A DNA stretch of 64,000 nt from Cornus controversa (taxonomy: Eukaryota; Streptophyta; Magnoliopsida; Cornales; Cornaceae). The stretch covers positions 14,448,755 through 14,512,754 of the forward strand of contig CM048853.1 in NCBI GenBank assembly GCA_026545225.1, given 5' to 3'. Position 1 is the stretch's first letter; each line of letters opens with the position of its first letter. The translations under genes and the position numbers were made by a program. Below are positions 1 through 10,440 of this stretch, one piece after another. The notes under the pieces are model-generated. The model was not told the origin of the DNA. It was given only the letters and a program-made list of their open reading frames with translations, and ran no database searches.

Positions 1-255
1 AATGCCCTATTTTATAAGAGGATGTGGCATGTGGTGGGGAATGATGTTGTTAGAGCTGTTAAAGCTTTCTTTGGTTTTGGAAAGCTCTTAAAGGAGGTCA
101 ATTCAACTATTATCACCTAGGTCCCTAAGGTGAATAAACCATCATATGTGGCAGATTTTAGGCCTATTTCAGTCTGCAACATGTTGCATAAATGTATTGC
201 CAAGATCATTGCTTTCATTCCAGGGAGGACTATTACTGATAACATATTGTTGGCT
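1..255 (+). pseudogene. LINE ORF2 reverse transcriptase fragment
   Basis: The translation shows the N-terminal part of a plant L1-type LINE reverse transcriptase. A segment reading VPKVNKPSYVADFRPISVCN is followed by LHKCIAKI and then PGRTITDNILLA, in the order seen in this family. A stop codon precedes VPKV, and the residues between KII and the FIPGR motif are missing, so the copy is dead. The window starts inside it. After about position 255 the match stops and unrelated DNA begins; a later part of the same kind of ORF2 resumes near 886. Family assignment is secure; calling 1-255 and 886-3385 one original insertion is inference. Confidence 0.8.
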
Positions 256-885
256 CCTATGTTACTCAGACTCGGGTACGAGTGTTGGACATGGGTGTGT
301 GTCTAGGGGTCGGATTCGTCTATTTATCAAATTATAGGACACGAGGACACATATTAGAAGTGTCCAAAAATCAGACACGGGTACTTGAACACGACATAGA
401 AATCATTTTCTCTGAAATTGAAATACCAAACTCAAAAAGATGAAACTTAAATTTGTTTTTTTTTTCCTTTTTTTAAATATGTGTAAAAAAGAAAAGTAAC
501 TAAATCTGTGTTAAAGTAAAAAAGGTGTAAAAATTTTAAAAGTAAAAAAAAAAGATGTATAAGAAAGTACTCCGTAACTTCTTGTTGGAATGCAGTCAAA
601 AATATTACTTATGGCTAAACTTATAAGTAACTAGAGTAAAGTTTTTGAAAATGGTACAACAAGTAAAGTCAAAGCATGGTACACCTGGATGGTTTCACCA
701 AAAATAAATGTTAACCATTGATTTATTAACACATGGAGCTAACTTCTATCTAATTTTTGAAGTGTGGTATAGTTGGTTCATTAACACGTGTAGTAACCCT
801 CATATATTACAGTAGGTTTATAACATGCGTCATAGGGTTAGGCAAAAATATGTATATTATAACATATGCGTGAAGTACACGCTCA
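256..885. other. unrelated DNA between two LINE parts
   Basis: This 630-bp AT-rich stretch lies between the N-terminal and C-terminal LINE pieces, where the central reverse transcriptase should be. It opens with short interspersed phrases built on GACTCGGGTACGAGTGTTGG and GACACG; related degenerate phrases occur near 12.1-12.7 kb and 54.5 kb. No open frame or clear terminal repeats were found. It may be a small transposon that replaced or displaced the LINE centre. Confidence 0.35.
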
Positions 886-3385
886 TCAGAAGATATTAAG
901 TTACAAATTCTAAATGTGTTGAGCTTCCAACAAGGGGAATTACCTATGCAATACCTTGGAGTCCCCCTTCTTTCTTTGAAACTTAAGGCTGAGCATTATG
1001 AGTCCCTAGTTCATAAGATTACAGGAGGAGTCCAATCATGGACTAGTAAGTACCTTTCTTTTGGGGAGAAGATTGCAACTAATTAATGTCGTCTTGTTCT
1101 CTACTTAAGTTTATTGGGCATCAACTTTTGTGCTTCCTAAAGCTGTTATGAAGGAGATTAGTGCCATAATGAGGAAATTTCTGTGGAAGGGGCCTGATAT
1201 GAGGTTGGGGGGGTGAAAATATTGCTTGGATGGATGTGTGTCATCCTATACAGGAGGGTGGTTTAGGTATAAAAGATGTCACTATCTGGAATACTGCAGC
1301 TATGGCCAAGCATGTTTGGAGAGTGGTGCAGCCAAATTCCACCTCTCTTTGGGTTGTTTGGGTTAACCAACATCTCCTAAAGGGTAGAAACTTTTGGAGT
1401 ATTAAAGTCCCTTCAGATTGTACCTGAACTTGGAGGAAGATTTTAAATCTCAAGGGAAAGGTCACAAGTGTCATAAAGCATCAGATTGCGGATGGGCAAT
1501 CTACATCCTTGTGGTATGATTATTAGTTGCCTAATGGGCCTTTAAATATTCAATTCCATAGAAGGATGATAACTAATTCAGGTTTGGGGGAACATGTTAG
1601 GGTTGCAATCGTTATTCAGAATAATAGTTGGCATTGGCCTTCTACAAACACCATGGAGTGGATGACCCCTGCGAAGTAGTATTACCAGAAGGTTTTCATT
1701 CTTGTACTAATGTTCCAGACAAAGTTCTATGGTTGGGTGAGTTTTCTATTAAGTTTGCTTAGGAAGAGTTAAGGCACAAACTGAGGCCAGTAAATTGGGT
1801 AGATGTTGTGTGGTTTCCTACTACCATACCTAGGCATACACATTCATGTTGTGGCTTGTAATTCAGAACAGGATTTTGACTCAGTATAGATTGATGCAAT
1901 GGGGGACTGTGATTACTGATACATACATTTTTTGCAGAAGCAGAGTAGAGGACAGGGATCATCTTTTTTTTTTTATTGTAGCTTCACAAAGAGGTTATGG
2001 AGAGAGCTGTCCAGTAAGTGTGCTTTGCAGTGGCCAAACTTATGCTGGGATGGTCTTATTCAGTGGGTTGTCTTAACATTAAAAGGGAAGACATTGATTT
2101 CCATTGTAAATGAATTAGTGTTGGCTGCTATTGTTTATGAGGTGTGGCAGGAAAGGAATAAGAGGTTTTTTTCTAATGAGTTTCAAGATTTTGAGACCAT
2201 TAAGGCTAGCATAATTCAAGTGGTCAGAAATAGGATGATGTCCATGAAGAATTTTGCTAATTCCCGTGCAAATACTTGGATTAAGGATGAGTGGAAACTT
2301 CCAGATTCTATTTTTGTTAATGGGTACAGTGTGTTGGTTTGATTACTTGTGTTATGATGTGGATAATTGGAGGGAGTGTCGTTGGGCTATGGGGGATATG
2401 GTCAGATTCTATTGCTTGATGGTTGATAATCTGATGTGGTCTGAATCTGCGTACTATTATTGGTTGCTGTCCTGTGAGAGTGCTCTTGGGCTTATAGGGA
2501 ACTATGGGATAGTTCTGTGGTTTTGTAGGTGCACTGGTTGGAGGCTGTTTGAGGAAATATGTTGGGTGGGTTGGCAATTAGATCCTTGGCAAAAGAATCA
2601 TGTCTTGATTTCCTGGGGGGTGGAGGGTTGGAGGAGGAGCTGCTGCTTGGAGCTTTCTCTATTTGTATTGTGGCTTTGCAGGTGTAATGTGTGGAGGTTG
2701 GTTGGGCAATTTTGCTGGGGGATCAGCTTGTAGATCATTGGCAGTAGAGTCATGCTCTATTTTTTCGGGTGATGGAGGGTTGGAGGAGCAGTTGCTGCAT
2801 GAAGCACCTTCACCAGTTTTGTGTGTATTGTGGCTTTGCAGTTGCAATGTGTGGAGGGTGGTTGAGCAATTTTGCTGGGGGTTCGGCTTGTAGATCATTG
2901 GCAGTAGAGTCATGCTCTAATTCTTCATGTGAGGGAGGGTGGGGGGAGCAGTTACTACATGCAGCACCTTCACCAGTGTTATGGCTTTGCTGTTACTATG
3001 GCTGGAGGTTTGCTGTACAATTTTGTATACTGTACAATTTTGTGGCTTTGCTGTTTCACCAGTTCGGTGGCTTTGCTGTTGCTGGTTTTGTGGCTTTGGA
3101 GGAGGAGCTGTTGTGTGGGCATCTACTAGTCTTTGCTTCCCTATATGAACCAGCTTGTTAGATATGTGAATCAAGGTGTATGGTGCCAGTTAGTTTTCCT
3201 TTGTAGAGTTTTGTTGGATTTATTTTGTTGGTTTGTTAGTATTGGTTTGTTTTGGTTCTTATCCACATGGTTGATTTGGGGTTTCCATTTTGTTCCCCTT
3301 GGGGTATGCCCCTTGTCAAATTGTATATTTGACTTTTGTTGAAATAATATAAGCCAAATCCCTTACCTTTCAAACAAAAAAAAAA
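886..3385 (+). mobile_element. LINE ORF2 C-terminal half with 3' tail (degenerate)
   Basis: Translation gives the LINE signature GELPMQYLGVPL near 940, then the pre-zinc-finger segment EGGLGIKDVTIWNTAAMAKH (from about 1254) and WRVVQPNSTSLWVVWV, and a C-terminal region ending near 2342 (QERNKRFFSNEFQDFETIKA). These are the end of the reverse transcriptase and the zf-RVT region of plant L1 elements. Frameshifts and stops (around 1080-1220, 1424 and 1525) inactivate it. After 2342 comes a non-coding 3' region with internal tandem repeats. It ends in TTGGGGTTTCCATTTTGTTC and GGGGTATGCCCC followed by a short poly(A) at 3375-3385. The same 3' signature recurs in the LINE at 31.5-32.6 kb, so both belong to one subfamily. 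Confidence 0.82.
2515..3000 (+). repeat. ~155-bp tandem repeats in the LINE 3' region
   Basis: The phrase TAGATCATTGGCAGTAGAGT occurs at 2731 and 2891 (spacing 160), and a diverged version, TAGATCCTTGGC, at 2579 (spacing 152). Flanking words such as GTATTGTGGCTTTGCAG and GGAGGGTTGGAGGAG repeat with the same spacing. This gives about three decaying units, best conserved in the last two. The second LINE at 31.5-32.6 kb lacks the array, so it probably expanded in this copy. Confidence 0.75.
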
Positions 3386-4469
3386 TGGCCTTTTGTTTTA
3401 AATGATCAAAAAAAGCCCAAATGCCACTTTCCAAGTTCAAACACTACATATAACAAATATATGCTAAACAGTGGTTCAGTTCTTCATACTAATCAAACAA
3501 TTTAAATAAATGTAGTGATACTAAACAAAATTTCACTTTTGAAACTATCAACTTAAAAATATTATGAAACATATTATTCATATGCAGATACACAGAGTGA
3601 TAAATTCGTTAGCTAGAAAAGAAAAAGAAAAAGATTTTTCCCTAGCAACCCACATCATATTTAAAATTGATCCATATGACCATAGTATTTTAGAAGGAAG
3701 AAATTCCATTATCTTTAGTAAACAACATTTGATGAGTAAACCCCAATTCATCTCCACAAACAAGAACCACAAAAAGTTCAAGGAAAACACAAATCAAATC
3801 TAAATAATAGGCGCAAAATACAAACTAGCATGAATCTAAAAACAGTAATATCCATATTGTCCAATTATGCATCTTCGACAATCGTCTTGCAAGAGCGTGT
3901 ATACAGCATGCAACAACGGCTCGAGGATGAATTGCAGACGTGGTGACCAAAATTTTTGCAAAAAAATAGATCATAAAATAAAAAGTTCGGTATGTGGCAT
4001 TATTATTGTTCTTATGGTTCAGATCTACCCATATGAGCCAGGATCCTCTGTTGTGAGATCCTCCTGTCGTGTTAAAATGTCAACAGCTAAATAGGTTATA
4101 CTAAAGTCACACAAGTAAAGAAACCTAATAAAAAAATAATATAACTCCTTCCAACACTAAATTATTGCAATATATAATTTTTTAAATATATTTTTGTGTT
4201 TTCTTCACTTAAACTTCAACAACTTTTCTATAAATTGAATTTTTTTGATGAAATCATTTCTTTTAGAAAGATAATTATGAGAGCTTTAATTTGAGTACCA
4301 CTTAGACTATGTTACGACTTAATGTTTTTTAAATGAATTTATTTAAAATCAACGCATTTACTTCATAAATAAACAACATATTTTCATATTTTAGCAACTT
4401 CAATTCTATTCTTAACTAAATTAATTCATCTCTCTAAAACTCAATTTAAAATTTTAAATATATTTTAGA

Positions 4470-4472
<3 letters not shown>
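3386..4472. other. AT-rich DNA, no gene recognised
   Basis: No coherent coding sequence, RNA gene or terminal repeat was recognised. Short open frames here look like chance frames in AT-rich DNA. The words AATATAACTCCTTCCAACAC near 4137 resemble a motif inside the tandem duplication at 4.6-4.9 kb, hinting that part of this stretch is a diverged relative. Confidence 0.4.

Positions 4473-4522
<50 letters not shown>
4473..4522. repeat. (TA)n microsatellite
   Basis: An almost pure run of TA dinucleotides of about 50 bp directly borders the left arm of the foldback structure that follows. Confidence 0.95.
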
Positions 4523-4524
<2 letters not shown>

Positions 4525-4990
4525 TTTAGCATACTTAGGAATAAAGTGAAAATTTATAAAAGTAAAATATAAAAAGAATTATTTATAATATTATTTTATT
4601 ACTTTTCTTTTCTTTTTAAAGAGTTATAATATTATTATAAACTTAATAAAAAAATATTATAACTCTTTCCAACACTAAAGTACCATAACTCTTCCCAATA
4701 CAAAAGAAAAGCAATATAATAAAATTTTAACTTATTTTATTACTTTTCTTTTCTTTTTAAAGAGTTATAATATTATTATAAACTTAATAAAAAAATATTA
4801 TAACTCTTTCCAACACTAAAGTACCATAACTCTTCCCAATACAAAAGAAAAGCAATATAATAAAATTTTAACTTTTTCAAAGAGAAAAAAAATAAAATAA
4901 ATAATATTATAAAAAATGTTTTTTTTATATATTTTCACTTTTATAAATTCTCACGCTAATTCTAAGTGTGTTAAATCAATATAAATTCTA
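4520..4990. repeat. foldback (MITE-like) element
   Basis: The left side reads GATTTAGCATACTTAGGAAT then AATTTATAAAAGTAAAATAT. The right side, read on the opposite strand, gives GATTTAACACACTTAGAATT then AATTTATAAAAGTGAAAATA. These imperfect inverted arms of about 60 bp enclose roughly 330 bp that contain a tandem duplication. The composition and structure fit a non-autonomous inverted-repeat transposon. A target duplication could not be fixed because the left edge is a TA run. Confidence 0.55.
4592..4873. repeat. 141-bp tandem duplication
   Basis: Two near-identical head-to-tail copies are visible. GAGTTATAATATTATTATAA starts at 4621 and again at 4762, and each copy runs to GCAATATAATAAAATTTTAA. 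The copies lie inside the foldback element and look recent because almost no differences separate them. Confidence 0.9.
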
Positions 4991-5029
4991 AAATCTATAA
5001 ATATTTATTTAAGGGAGACAATGTTAGCA

Positions 5030-5430
5030 CTCTCATTTTCTCCGTTTGCGCTCTCATCTTAAATTAAATGACATTTCTAACCTTAATTTCATAAGTGAAT
5101 GATTATTGTTTTTCAAATTATACAACTACTCTTTCTGATATTCCCTCCATGTCTCCAATCTTTAATATTTTCGGTATCTTTTGACAAAATAAAAAAAAAA
5201 TTACCAAAAAAAAAAGAACTCAAAAAATACTTATCTCTTTCTATATAGACAGGAACCAAAAAAAAGTTCTCTATGTTGAAAAAATTATCTCTTTTGACAA
5301 GACCAAAAAAGAAAAGTACCAAAAAAATTATTATCTTTATTGAATAAATTATCTCTTTGGACAGAAAACGAAAAAAGGGACCAAAAAGAATGTTATCTCT
5401 GCTGAATAAATTCTTTTTTGACATGTTGTT
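5030..5430. repeat. T/A-rich ~65-bp degenerate tandem repeats
   Basis: The words TTATCTCTTT, GACA and ACCAAAAA recur with a spacing of about 65 bp from 5170 to 5425, giving about four imperfect units. The long minus-strand open frame that results is a by-product of the repeat and has no recognisable domain. Confidence 0.55.
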
Positions 5431-5589
5431 AACTTCTCTGCATCAAAAGTTTGTTGTATGTAAAATTTACATTTAACGGGTGACCACGTGACCTTTTGGC
5501 AATTCATTTGCTCTGGGTAGTCTACTGCCCCTTGTTGTACGTCTTACTCTCACAAGTCAACCAAGTCCATCTCTTGGGCTCAAACTAGC

Positions 5590-5839
5590 TATTGTAACCC
5601 TTGTGGACTGGTGTGAGTGGGTAGGTGCGAAGACAGACACTGGGCTGAGCTACCACATTGACAGGGTACAGGGTGCTCAATCCCACATTGCCTGGGTGTG
5701 AAAAAGGGGATGTGCTTATATGTAGTATGTTCTCTTTAAATGGTATGAGGCATTTTGGGGTAAAACCCAAGAGCAAAATCGTGTGGGCTCAGGCCCAAAG
5801 CGGACAATATCAGACCATGTGTTGGAGCGGGGTATTACA
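5590..5839 (+). repeat. TRIM 5' LTR
   Basis: Left 250-bp direct repeat of the TRIM. It aligns end to end with the 3' LTR with scattered substitutions, mainly C/T changes that suit old methylated DNA. Confidence 0.9.
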
Positions 5840-5854
5840 GTTGGTATTAGAGTC
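5840..5854 (+). other. TRIM primer binding site
   Basis: GTTGGTATTAGAGTC directly follows the 5' LTR. It resembles the canonical TGGTATCAGAGC that pairs with the 3' end of initiator methionine tRNA, with one or two transitions. Confidence 0.75.
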
Positions 5855-5908
5855 TGACCCAGCTGGAAGTGTGTCGATGAGGACATCGGGCCTCGTAGGG
5901 GGGTAGAT

Positions 5909-6158
5909 TGTAGTAACCCTTGTGGACGGGTGTGAGTGGGCGGGTGCGAAGACAGACACTGGGCTGAGCTACCACACTGACAGGGTACAGGATGCTCAAT
6001 CCCACATCACTTGGGTGTGGAAAAGGGGATGTGCTTATATGTAATATGTTCTCTTCAAATGGTATGAGGCCTTTTGGGGTAAAACCCAAGAGCAAAACCG
6101 TGCGGGCTCAGGCCCAAAGAGGACAATATCATACCATGTGTTGGAGTGGGGTATTACA
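5909..6158 (+). repeat. TRIM 3' LTR
   Basis: Right 250-bp direct repeat, with the intact TGTAGTAACCC start and the GGGTATTACA end. It is preceded by a polypurine tract. Confidence 0.9.
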
Positions 6159-6163
6159 CTAGC

Positions 6164-7950
6164 ATTTTTTAAAATTTTGATTTTAGATTTCCTTTTTTCT
6201 GTTTGTGTTTCTATGTGTCTCAAGTTTTTATTATTTTTTCCTTCTCTTTATGTTGCATGCCATATGAAAAAGAAAATAAAGTTCTTTCCTGTGCCTCACA
6301 GGTTGGAGCTTAAAGGTAACAAAAATTTCCTCGGACAATTTTTGGAGTTCAAAAGGAAGCAAGATGATATCCAGGCTTTGAGAATATCAAGAGATAAAAA
6401 ATTAGTCCTCTGATCATCCAAAAGTCAAGCGTGTTTGGTTTAGGTAATTTCCTACTATTTGTTGCTTTCCCTCATATTTGATCGTTATGCTTATGTGATG
6501 AAATATATCAATTTGAAGAGAGGAATTAGAGGCAGAGATTTTAGGATTAAGAGTTTACTTGAGATTCTTAGACATAAAATGTGTCATATATGTCAATTTT
6601 TGTGTTTCATGTTCAATTAGTTGGGCATTTCTCATTTTTTGAAATTGAAATGATTTTACATTGACAATATTTCACTTGTAAGCTATCTCACATCAGAAAA
6701 GTAAGAGAGGTGAGGGAATTGAGCTCTCTATAAGAGGCCCTGTCCTAACTCTTAGCCTGAATCCATTGTTTATGGCTTGTCTATGGAATTTTGTGATAAT
6801 GCTTCAGAAGAAAAAATTGAAAATGCAGATGATTTGCAAAATTGTGTGATCTAGTTGGATCTTAACCCATTGGTAGTTCTGCACTGCTCTGCCAAGTTTG
6901 TTAAATATCCTTCATTCTGCTCGAGCTACTAGTTTCTCTCTAGCATGCCATAAAGTCTATTTTAGTAGATTAGTAGCCGAGGCTAGAGAGGATTTATTAA
7001 ACTCGTATTCTTGGATGCTGGTCAGCACTTGACACTTTCGCAGGCCTTACCTATGCATGAAACCCATTCCACTCATCCTTTATATTATGCATATTTATCA
7101 TGTTCGATCTAGTAGTTTAAATTGGTGGAGAGGGGAAGGGGTGTAAATCATTGGTGCTATACTTGTTTTTTTGTTAGAATTTTTATTATTCGGGTAATTA
7201 GTGCTTGTGTTATTTTTGTAATTGCTGCTTACACAATAATATAAATAAATGGGCTATAGAGTTATCAGTTTTATTCTCCAACCCTTTTTCTTACTCCTCT
7301 CTCTCTCTCTCTCTCCAGTCTCCCCCCTCCCTCTCTTTATTTCTCACCCTCTCCTTCTCCCTCCTTCCCCACCTCTCTCTCTCTACGCTGAAGTCAGGGT
7401 TTGTATGGTGACACAAGCATTGGTATAGTCTGTTTGAGCCAAAACTGACATGGATTGATTTGTCTCCTAATTCTAAGACTAGTAGTAAAATTTTCAAGTT
7501 TTTTATAGTTATCTTGATGGTTTTTTTTGGCTTTTTGAAGTATTTCCAGAAAAATAGGTCTCATATTTGTGATATACCATTTGGTTATTTTTGGGATGGA
7601 CTATTTTTTGTATTATTCACTGCTATGGGGTGCACCTAGGCCATGTTTGTCTCTTTGAGTTCATTGCATCTTGATTTTTTTCATTGCATCCTGTATTTCT
7701 CATATTGAGCTTGTTGGATTTTTCCTTCTTGTTGTGTCTGGTTGCTGGTTTGCAGCATTGTCAGCTTATGGAGTCACTTCAGGCATGTTTCGGTTTTTTT
7801 AGAGCTGGTGTTCATATCTCTGTGATATCATCCTTGGTTTTCAACTTCTATATCCTGTTAGTACTACCTTAATGGCTATGTAGACACATCAAAGGTGAGT
7901 GCAATTCTACTAGCAGTGAGGCAAGGGAATAGAGTTATGTATAACTCTTG
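6164..7950. other. intergenic, no gene recognised; CT-rich patch
   Basis: No gene, RNA or mobile element was identified. A pyrimidine-rich patch at 7297-7385 (CT repeats and CTCCCTC words) gives spurious open frames on both strands. Confidence 0.4.
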
Positions 7951-8610
7951 CAAATAATATGTCCCTTCGGATTGATCTAGTAACGTTGGATGGGAGCAAT
8001 TATTTGGCTTGGAAACTATCAGTACAAGCTTTTGGCTTCGATGGATACTTGATAGGGCAAGTAAGAAGCCGAAGCAATCTGACCCTTTTCATGATTCACT
8101 TGGATGGATACTTGACAGGGCAAGTAAGAAGCCGAAGCAATCTGACCCTTTTTATGATCACTGGTGATGTCCAGGCGTGTTGTGTTGTGATAGTAGTGTG
8201 AAGTTTCATGGTTAATCGAGAAGGAATGAGTATATAATTTTCTAGTTGGCCTCAATATAGAGTATGATTAGATTTAAATCCATTATCTTTCTTATGACAA
8301 TCTTTTGTATATGTTCAGACCTTGACGTAAGATATATCTGCTTTTCTCACTCCTCCTCAAAAGCTGAGGCACGCTAGAGATACCTGTTGGAAATGTCATG
8401 GTTAGGACAAGGTGTTGGAAGGTCTGTTGGTCGTATGCTTGAGCTTTTAAAGGTTGTATCTCATCCCAACATTGTGGATACTATAGAGGAGATGCAGACA
8501 TTTCAATGATTGATGGCTTTGCTTGATACTCTATCTCAAGGTTGTCAGGATCAAGGTTCAACACAGGATAGACTTGGGGTTCCATTGGATTGGGATCAAG
8601 GATTATAAGA
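7951..8610 (+). pseudogene. Ty1/copia gag remnant
   Basis: Translation from 7959 gives LVTLDGSNYLAWKLSVQAF, the start of the copia gag family (Retrotran_gag_3/UBN2-like), followed by a GYLIGQV segment. Near 8370 a frame reads HARDTCWKCHG, like the CCHC region of copia gag (a TCWKLHG-type motif). Frameshifts, stops and a local tandem duplication break the frame. Protease, integrase and RT were not seen; the element is cut off by the PTPA retrocopy that begins about 45 bp later. Family assignment rests on these two motifs. Confidence 0.65.
8040..8159 (+). repeat. 63-bp tandem duplication inside copia gag
   Basis: GATGGATACTTGATAGGGCA at 8040 is repeated at 8103 with one change (GACAGGG). Both units contain AAGTAAGAAGCCGAAGCAAT. 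The reading frame stays open through both copies. Confidence 0.92.
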
Positions 8611-8654
8611 TTCTCACTGATTCATCATCTCCTACTCATCTCCACCATTTCCAA

Positions 8655-9786
8655 ATGGATCCCCATGAAAACTCTCCTCTTGACAAGCAAGAACCACTGC
8701 CAAAAACCCCATTGTCATCACCACCACAACCCCACGCCACTGCTACAACTACAATGGACCCACCGCCTTCTTGCCACCTACAACATGGTTTGAAGTGTCT
8801 CCGCCGCCCACCTACCACCCCATACGCGCCCCAACCCTCAATCTCCCACCAAACTCCAACACCATCATCCTCGTCCCTATCCCACAACCCCAGAAAGTCC
8901 CCATCATCTCTCCTCCCTACCAATTACAAACCCCAACCAAGAAGAACCACTCCCAAGATGACCTTCGCCACTTCCACTTCTTCGATTCCAACAACAATTT
9001 CCTCTACTTCGTTGTTGCCCTTAGCGGATCCATCCGCAGCCACAAGATCTCTGATTCTTACCATCAATCCACCAAAATCAATTCAATTGTGTCCATCATC
9101 AAAACCCTAATTCAATCTGTCAACGACATTCCTCCGCTCCCACAATCCTCTCGGTATGGCAATTTGGCATACAGAACTTGGCACAATCATATGGTCGACA
9201 ATGCACATTCGTTTATGTTCTAATTCTTCCCAAACAATCTTCAATCCACCACTGTCAAGCTCGTCTTTTACTTCGCTGATAGTTTTGGGAATTCGAGCCA
9301 GATTGATTATGGTACAGGTCATAAAACCAAATTTGCTACTTGGTTGTATTATTTGGCAAGGTTAGGGGTAATCATAGAAGAGGATTACCAAGTTGTTGTG
9401 TCTAGGGTTTTTGTTAGGTATCTTGAATTGATGAGAAAGTTGCAGTTGGTGTATTGTCTCGAGCCTACAAGGTCACATGGTGTTTGGGGACTCGATGATT
9501 ATCATTTTCTACCACTTATATTTGGGTCGTCGCAGTTGATTAGCCACAAATACAAGAAACCCAAGTCAATTCATAATGAGGATATACTCGTGAACTGTTT
9601 GAATGAGTATCTTTATCTTTTGGGCATTGGCGCATTCCCTTCGTTAAGAAGGTGAAGAAGGGGCTGTTTGCCGAGCACTCGTCGTTGTTGGTTGATATTA
9701 GCGGCGTGGCAACTTGGAACAAGTTGAATAGTGGAATGTTGAAGATGTATAAGGTGGAGGTGTTAGAGAAGGTCCCTATTATGTAG
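8655..9786 (+). pseudogene. PTPA: processed pseudogene of PP2A activator PTPA
   Basis: The functional gene encodes the phosphotyrosyl phosphatase activator, a peptidyl-prolyl isomerase that activates protein phosphatase 2A. Here a start-like ATG opens a Pro/Ser-rich N-terminus, then the conserved PTPA core appears in pieces in different frames. The pieces are SVNDIPPLPQSSRYGN and AYRTWH (about 9115-9185), FGNSSRIDYGTGH-like sequence (9285-9325), LARLGVIIEEDYQVVVSRVF (from 9349), YLELMRKLQLVYCLEP, GVWGLDDYHFLPLIFGSSQL, KPKSIHNEDIL, and KKVKKGLFAEHS near 9645. The end reads VLEKVPIM followed by an in-frame TAG where glutamine is expected. No introns interrupt more than 1.1 kb of a normally multi-exon gene, and there are several frameshifts and a stop after HSFMF. 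This is a retrocopy, inserted beside or in copia sequence. Confidence 0.88.
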
Positions 9787-9789
9787 CAT

Positions 9790-10005
9790 TTCTGGCTGTT
9801 TTTGTTTCTCTGTTCTTAATTTATTATTTTATCATATGAATAATAAGTACTTTGAATGTTTCATGCATATCGATTATGGTTTAGAAAATTAGGTAATTTT
9901 GGTCTTTTTAAATCAAATAGAGTCAAAAAATTGAAATTCTTATATATTAATTTTAGTCTATTTGGTTGGAAGGTTATCATTCTTAGCGTGCGGCTTTCCT
10001 ATTTT

Positions 10006-10050
<45 letters not shown>

Positions 10051-10084
10051 TTTAGCGAATGGTGCCTTTTAGCTTTGACAATAT
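9790..10084. other. AT-rich spacer with (AT)n at 10010-10046
   Basis: No gene recognised. A 37-bp AT dinucleotide run separates the PTPA retrocopy from the LINE fragment. Confidence 0.6.
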
Positions 10085-10440
10085 GTGTTTGAGCAGTTTT
10101 CCTTTCATCAATCCTTGGGGTTATATGGGGGACTGAACCTATACTGGAAGGATGGGAAGGTTATAATTTCACGAAGAGATTTTGTAACTGAATTTAATCT
10201 AATGGTGTCCAATAAAGAGGTGTTTGGTGATCTTAGTTTCTCTAAGAATGATCTCTTCCGGAAGATTGATTTAATTGACATGGTAGAGGACTAATTTAAA
10301 TCACTAGAGCAGATGTGGATAAGAGGAATTTTTTTGAAAGGTGAGCTAGGAGTAGTAGTTTGGAAGAAGAGATTTGTTGTAGGAAAAAATGGAGGATTGG
10401 ATGGATTAAGGAAGGGGATGGAAATACTTCTCCCTCATGT
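10085..10440 (+). pseudogene. LINE ORF2 fragment (linker before RT)
   Basis: Translation shows FGDLSFSKNDLFRKIDLIDM (from about 10226) and, after a stop and a frame change, RGIFLKGELGVVVWKKRFVV followed by an R-W-I-K-E-G-D-G-N-like stretch. These match the region between endonuclease and reverse transcriptase in plant L1 ORF2, where a basic motif precedes the WIKEGDxNT motif. Only about 350 bp remain. It may belong to a different copy from the other LINEs in the window. Confidence 0.6.

Larger units (their letters stand above)
5585..6163 (+). mobile_element. TRIM retrotransposon, two LTRs with TSD CTAGC
   Basis: Two direct repeats of 250 bp (5590-5839 and 5909-6158) flank only 69 bp of internal DNA. 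Each LTR ends in GGGTATTACA. The 3' LTR starts TGTAGTAACCC; the 5' LTR start is altered to TATTGTAACCC. The internal part begins with a primer binding site, GTTGGTATTAGAGTC, resembling the complement of initiator methionine tRNA. It ends with a purine tract, AGGGGGGTAGA, just before the 3' LTR. A perfect 5-bp duplication CTAGC lies at 5585-5589 and 6159-6163. There is no coding capacity, so this is a terminal-repeat retrotransposon in miniature that relied on enzymes from another element. A third, truncated LTR of the family lies on the minus strand at 62738-62965. Confidence 0.92.

Noticed and set aside
5113-5424. 103-codon Phe-rich open frame on the minus strand
   Set aside because: Produced by ~65-bp A/T-rich tandem repeats; no protein-like composition.
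8636-8923. 95-codon Gly-rich open frame on the minus strand
   Set aside because: It is the antisense of the Pro/Ser-rich N-terminus of the PTPA retrocopy.
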